From contig OZ240221.1 in assembly GCA_965197675.1 (NCBI GenBank), positions 1 to 64,000 of the forward strand: a DNA stretch of 64,000 bases, given 5' to 3'. The position numbers and the translations under genes are program-made. Source of the DNA: G965197675 sp965197675. GTDB taxonomy: Bacteria > Chloroflexota > Dehalococcoidia > Plut-88900. Positions 62,009-64,000 of this stretch are shown here, piece by piece (the stretch's first letter is position 1; each line of letters starts with the position of its first letter). Under the pieces are notes generated by a model that was not told the origin of the DNA, did not search any database, and saw only the letters and a program-made list of their open reading frames with translations.

Positions 62009-63664
62009 ATGGGTAAACCGGATTTAAAAGTGATTCCTCTGGGCGGACTGGGAGAGATAGGCAAGAACATGATGCTCCTCCAGTATGGAAATGACATTAT
62101 GGTCATCGACGCTGGGGTGATGTTCCCAGGCGAACAGCTCCCCGGTGTAGATTTCATTATCCCAGATATCTCTCATCTGCTGGAGAATAGGAACAAGGTC
62201 AGGGGCATAGTTATAACTCACGGTCATGAGGACCACATCGGCGCTCTGCCCTACGTGCTGCGACAGCTCAACGTCCCCGTATACGCCCCAAGGCTGGCAG
62301 AGGGCTTGATATCCCTCAAACTCAAGGAGCATAGGGACCTAAAAGAAACCGAGATTCGCCTAGTTGAACCTGGTGAACAGATACGTCTTGGCGCATTTAA
62401 CGTCAAGATGTTTCGAGTCTGCCACAGCATCCCAGACGCCATGGGCTTGGCCATCTCTACGCCCATCGGGACAGTTGTGCACTCCGGTGACTTTAAGTTC
62501 GACCACACGCCTATTGACGGACGTCCCTCCGACTTCGCAACGTTGGCTGAACTGGGCTCGAAGGGCGTCCTGTTGTTACTCTCGGATTCCACCTACTCAG
62601 AACTGCCTGGATACACCCCTTCAGAGAGGGATATAGACGACAGCTTAGATAGAATCATCGGCAAGGCAAAAGGCCGAGTCATAGTGGCTACCTTTGCATC
62701 ATTGATAGCCAGGGTGCAACAGATAGTAGATATAGCCCTGAAACACAATCGAAAGGTATGTGTCGAGGGGCGGAGCATGGTGGAATCGGTGAAGATGGCC
62801 TCAAAGCTGGGATATCTGAATATTCCTGAGGGTACCCTCATCAATCTGGAGCAACTGCGGACACTGCCCCATGAGAAGGTGGTTATCATCATCACCGGTA
62901 CTCAAGGAGAGCCTTCCTCGGCCCTGGCTAGGATGGCGAATAAGGAGCACAAACACCTGGAGGTAATCTCTAGCGACACGGTAATTATGTCGGCGACGCC
63001 AATCCCGGGTAATCACCTTCTCATCAACAACATAATCGATAACCTCTTCCGACAAGGCGCCAACGTTCTCTACGACAAGATAGAGAAGGTGCACGTACAC
63101 GGTCATGCCAGCCAAGAAGAGTTGAAGATGATGATAAACCTCACCAAGCCTCAGTACTTTGTACCGGTTCATGGCGAGTATAGACATCTGGTACTTCACG
63201 CTGAGCTTGCTCACTCTGTAGGGATACCCAAAGACAACACTTTCGTTATGGAGAATGGGGAAGTATTAGAGCTAGGTCCGGATCGTGGACGCATCCTTAG
63301 TCGGATACCCGCGGCCCCCGTGTTCGTCGATGGTCATGAGTCCTGGGACATGAATAGCGTGGTGATGGAGGATAGGAGGGCTCTTGCTAAAAATGGAGTA
63401 GTGGTGGTGGCCCTTGCCGTGGACAAGAGCACAGGCCGGCTTGCGACATTACCCAACATAGTTACACACGGTTTTATAGGCACTGAGGATGTGACTGATA
63501 TGGTGGAAGCCAGCAGAGAAGTATTGAGCAAGGCCTTCATCGGGAATGCCCTTAACGGCAGCTCTAGGGAGCTGAGTAATACTGTAAAAGACCTGTTGAA
63601 CAAGTTTTACGCACGAGAAACCAAACGTCGACCCTTGATTCTTCCAGTTACCTTGGAGGTGTAG
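62009..63664 (+). CDS. rnj: Ribonuclease J
   Basis: 551 residues, metallo-beta-lactamase/beta-CASP nuclease acting in mRNA turnover and rRNA processing. VIPLGGLGEIGKNMM start, HGHEDHIGALPYVL zinc motif, HSGDFKFDHTPIDG, and ITGTQGEPSSALARM of the beta-CASP part, plus VHVHGHASQEELK are present. Nine bases after the glycosylase gene. Confidence 0.97.
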   Translation: MGKPDLKVIPLGGLGEIGKNMMLLQYGNDIMVIDAGVMFPGEQLPGVDFIIPDISHLLENRNKVRGIVITHGHEDHIGALPYVLRQLNVPVYAPRLAEGLISLKLKEHRDLKETEIRLVEPGEQIRLGAFNVKMFRVCHSIPDAMGLAISTPIGTVVHSGDFKFDHTPIDGRPSDFATLAELGSKGVLLLLSDSTYSELPGYTPSERDIDDSLDRIIGKAKGRVIVATFASLIARVQQIVDIALKHNRKVCVEGRSMVESVKMASKLGYLNIPEGTLINLEQLRTLPHEKVVIIITGTQGEPSSALARMANKEHKHLEVISSDTVIMSATPIPGNHLLINNIIDNLFRQGANVLYDKIEKVHVHGHASQEELKMMINLTKPQYFVPVHGEYRHLVLHAELAHSVGIPKDNTFVMENGEVLELGPDRGRILSRIPAAPVFVDGHESWDMNSVVMEDRRALAKNGVVVVALAVDKSTGRLATLPNIVTHGFIGTEDVTDMVEASREVLSKAFIGNALNGSSRELSNTVKDLLNKFYARETKRRPLILPVTLEV

Positions 63665-63690
63665 TAAATCTTTAGCAAGGAGAAGTAGAT

Positions 63691-64000
63691 ATGGAACGCA
63701 CGAGAGGTAAACTGACTAGAGACCTCGATGCCAGACATTTCACCAGGGGTCCCACTGCCTGGGATGAAAGCATCCTTGGTTTCATAGCAACCAACCCCCG
63801 CATTCGATGGGCCATCTCAGGCCTGATCTTCCTAGCAATTGTGGTCCCAGTCATCGTTATTTTTTGGGACAAACTTCTCGAGACCTTCGGAATGGCCATG
63901 GGGCCCGTTACTGCGATAGTGATCGTTGCCATTGCGGTCGCTTATAAATACCCCCGTAGTCTTGTGTTCAAAGCCAACCGATGGCTATCAGTGGCAGCCT
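63691..64000 (+). CDS. FtsK/SpoIIIE-like DNA translocase, N-terminal membrane part (3' truncated)
   Basis: Only the first 103 codons are in the window. ATG after AAGGAGAAG; a charged N-terminus of about 35 residues is followed by two hydrophobic segments (about 40-58, SGLIFLAIVVPVIVIFW, and 68-83). Assignment as FtsK rests mainly on position: ftsK commonly follows rnj in this gene order. The motor domain is beyond the edge. Confidence 0.6.
   Translation, partial: MERTRGKLTRDLDARHFTRGPTAWDESILGFIATNPRIRWAISGLIFLAIVVPVIVIFWDKLLETFGMAMGPVTAIVIVAIAVAYKYPRSLVFKANRWLSVAA

Overview
The window reads as a chromosomal stretch of an aerobic member of the Chloroflexota, most likely class Dehalococcoidia. 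This is an inference from gene content: coenzyme F420 genes next to a bacterial division/fatty-acid core, an archaeal-type fructose-bisphosphatase, TMPRSS-free but GTG/TTG-rich start codon usage, and GGRxPGxGAPKG-type short ORFs inside intergenic repeats. No rRNA, tRNA, CRISPR array or prophage was seen.

Layout. 1-6.7 kb: end of purL, rplI with a repeat-built tail, dnaB, a DnaD-domain protein and a helicase-loader-like ATPase with two AAA+ modules. 6.7-10.2 kb: HIT protein, PAC2 protein, a 2-hydroxyacid dehydrogenase, an IS remnant and small unknown genes. 10.5-20.6 kb (minus strand): a tetrapyrrole operon (precorrin-2 dehydrogenase, hemC, cobA-hemD fusion, hemB, DUF1802, aldo/keto reductase, fused siroheme decarboxylase) preceded by a sulfate-assimilation operon (TauE/SafE permease, APS reductase, sat) that sits behind a T-box leader carrying two consecutive antiterminator/terminator modules. 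21-24.8 kb: fructose-bisphosphatase/aldolase, rdgB (apparent CTG start), moaC, and a DUF3179 gene interrupted by an in-frame TGA at a conserved cysteine position, immediately followed by a strong SECIS-like hairpin. 24.8-26.3 kb: dense intergenic repeats. 26.3-28.5 kb: PadR regulator with HAAS-type membrane protein, plus an unknown gene. 28.5-36.4 kb: complete cytochrome c oxidase locus (ctaB, ctaA divergent from ctaC, ctaD, ctaE, ctaF, ctaG). 36.5-47.6 kb: MTHFR-like protein, RidA, F420-dependent type oxidoreductases, F420:NADP reductase, cofE, a sugar-acid type catabolic operon, cofC and cofD, with repeats between. 47.9-57.7 kb: ECF sigma factor with DUF5667 partner, GNAT acetyltransferase, M20 peptidase, SRPBCC protein, heterodimeric ABC exporter, ruvB. 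57.8-64 kb: yceD, rpmF, fabD, fabG, nusB, acpP, type-4 uracil-DNA glycosylase, RNase J, start of an ftsK-like gene.

How it fits together. Sulfate assimilation needs siroheme for sulfite reduction, and the adjacent operon makes siroheme. The fused siroheme decarboxylase suggests that siroheme is also turned into heme by the alternative (Ahb) route, which would feed ctaB/ctaA and the oxidase next door. F420 is made (CofC, CofD, CofE), reduced (Fno) and probably used (two PPOX-fold proteins) by genes spread over 10 kb.

The most unusual items are the candidate DUF3179 selenoprotein with its hairpin, the one-sensor/two-terminator T-box leader, the duplicated helicase loader, and a ~0.85 kb repeat element present twice in opposite orientation with a conserved promoter, ribosome binding site and a short ORF that appears to begin with ATT.
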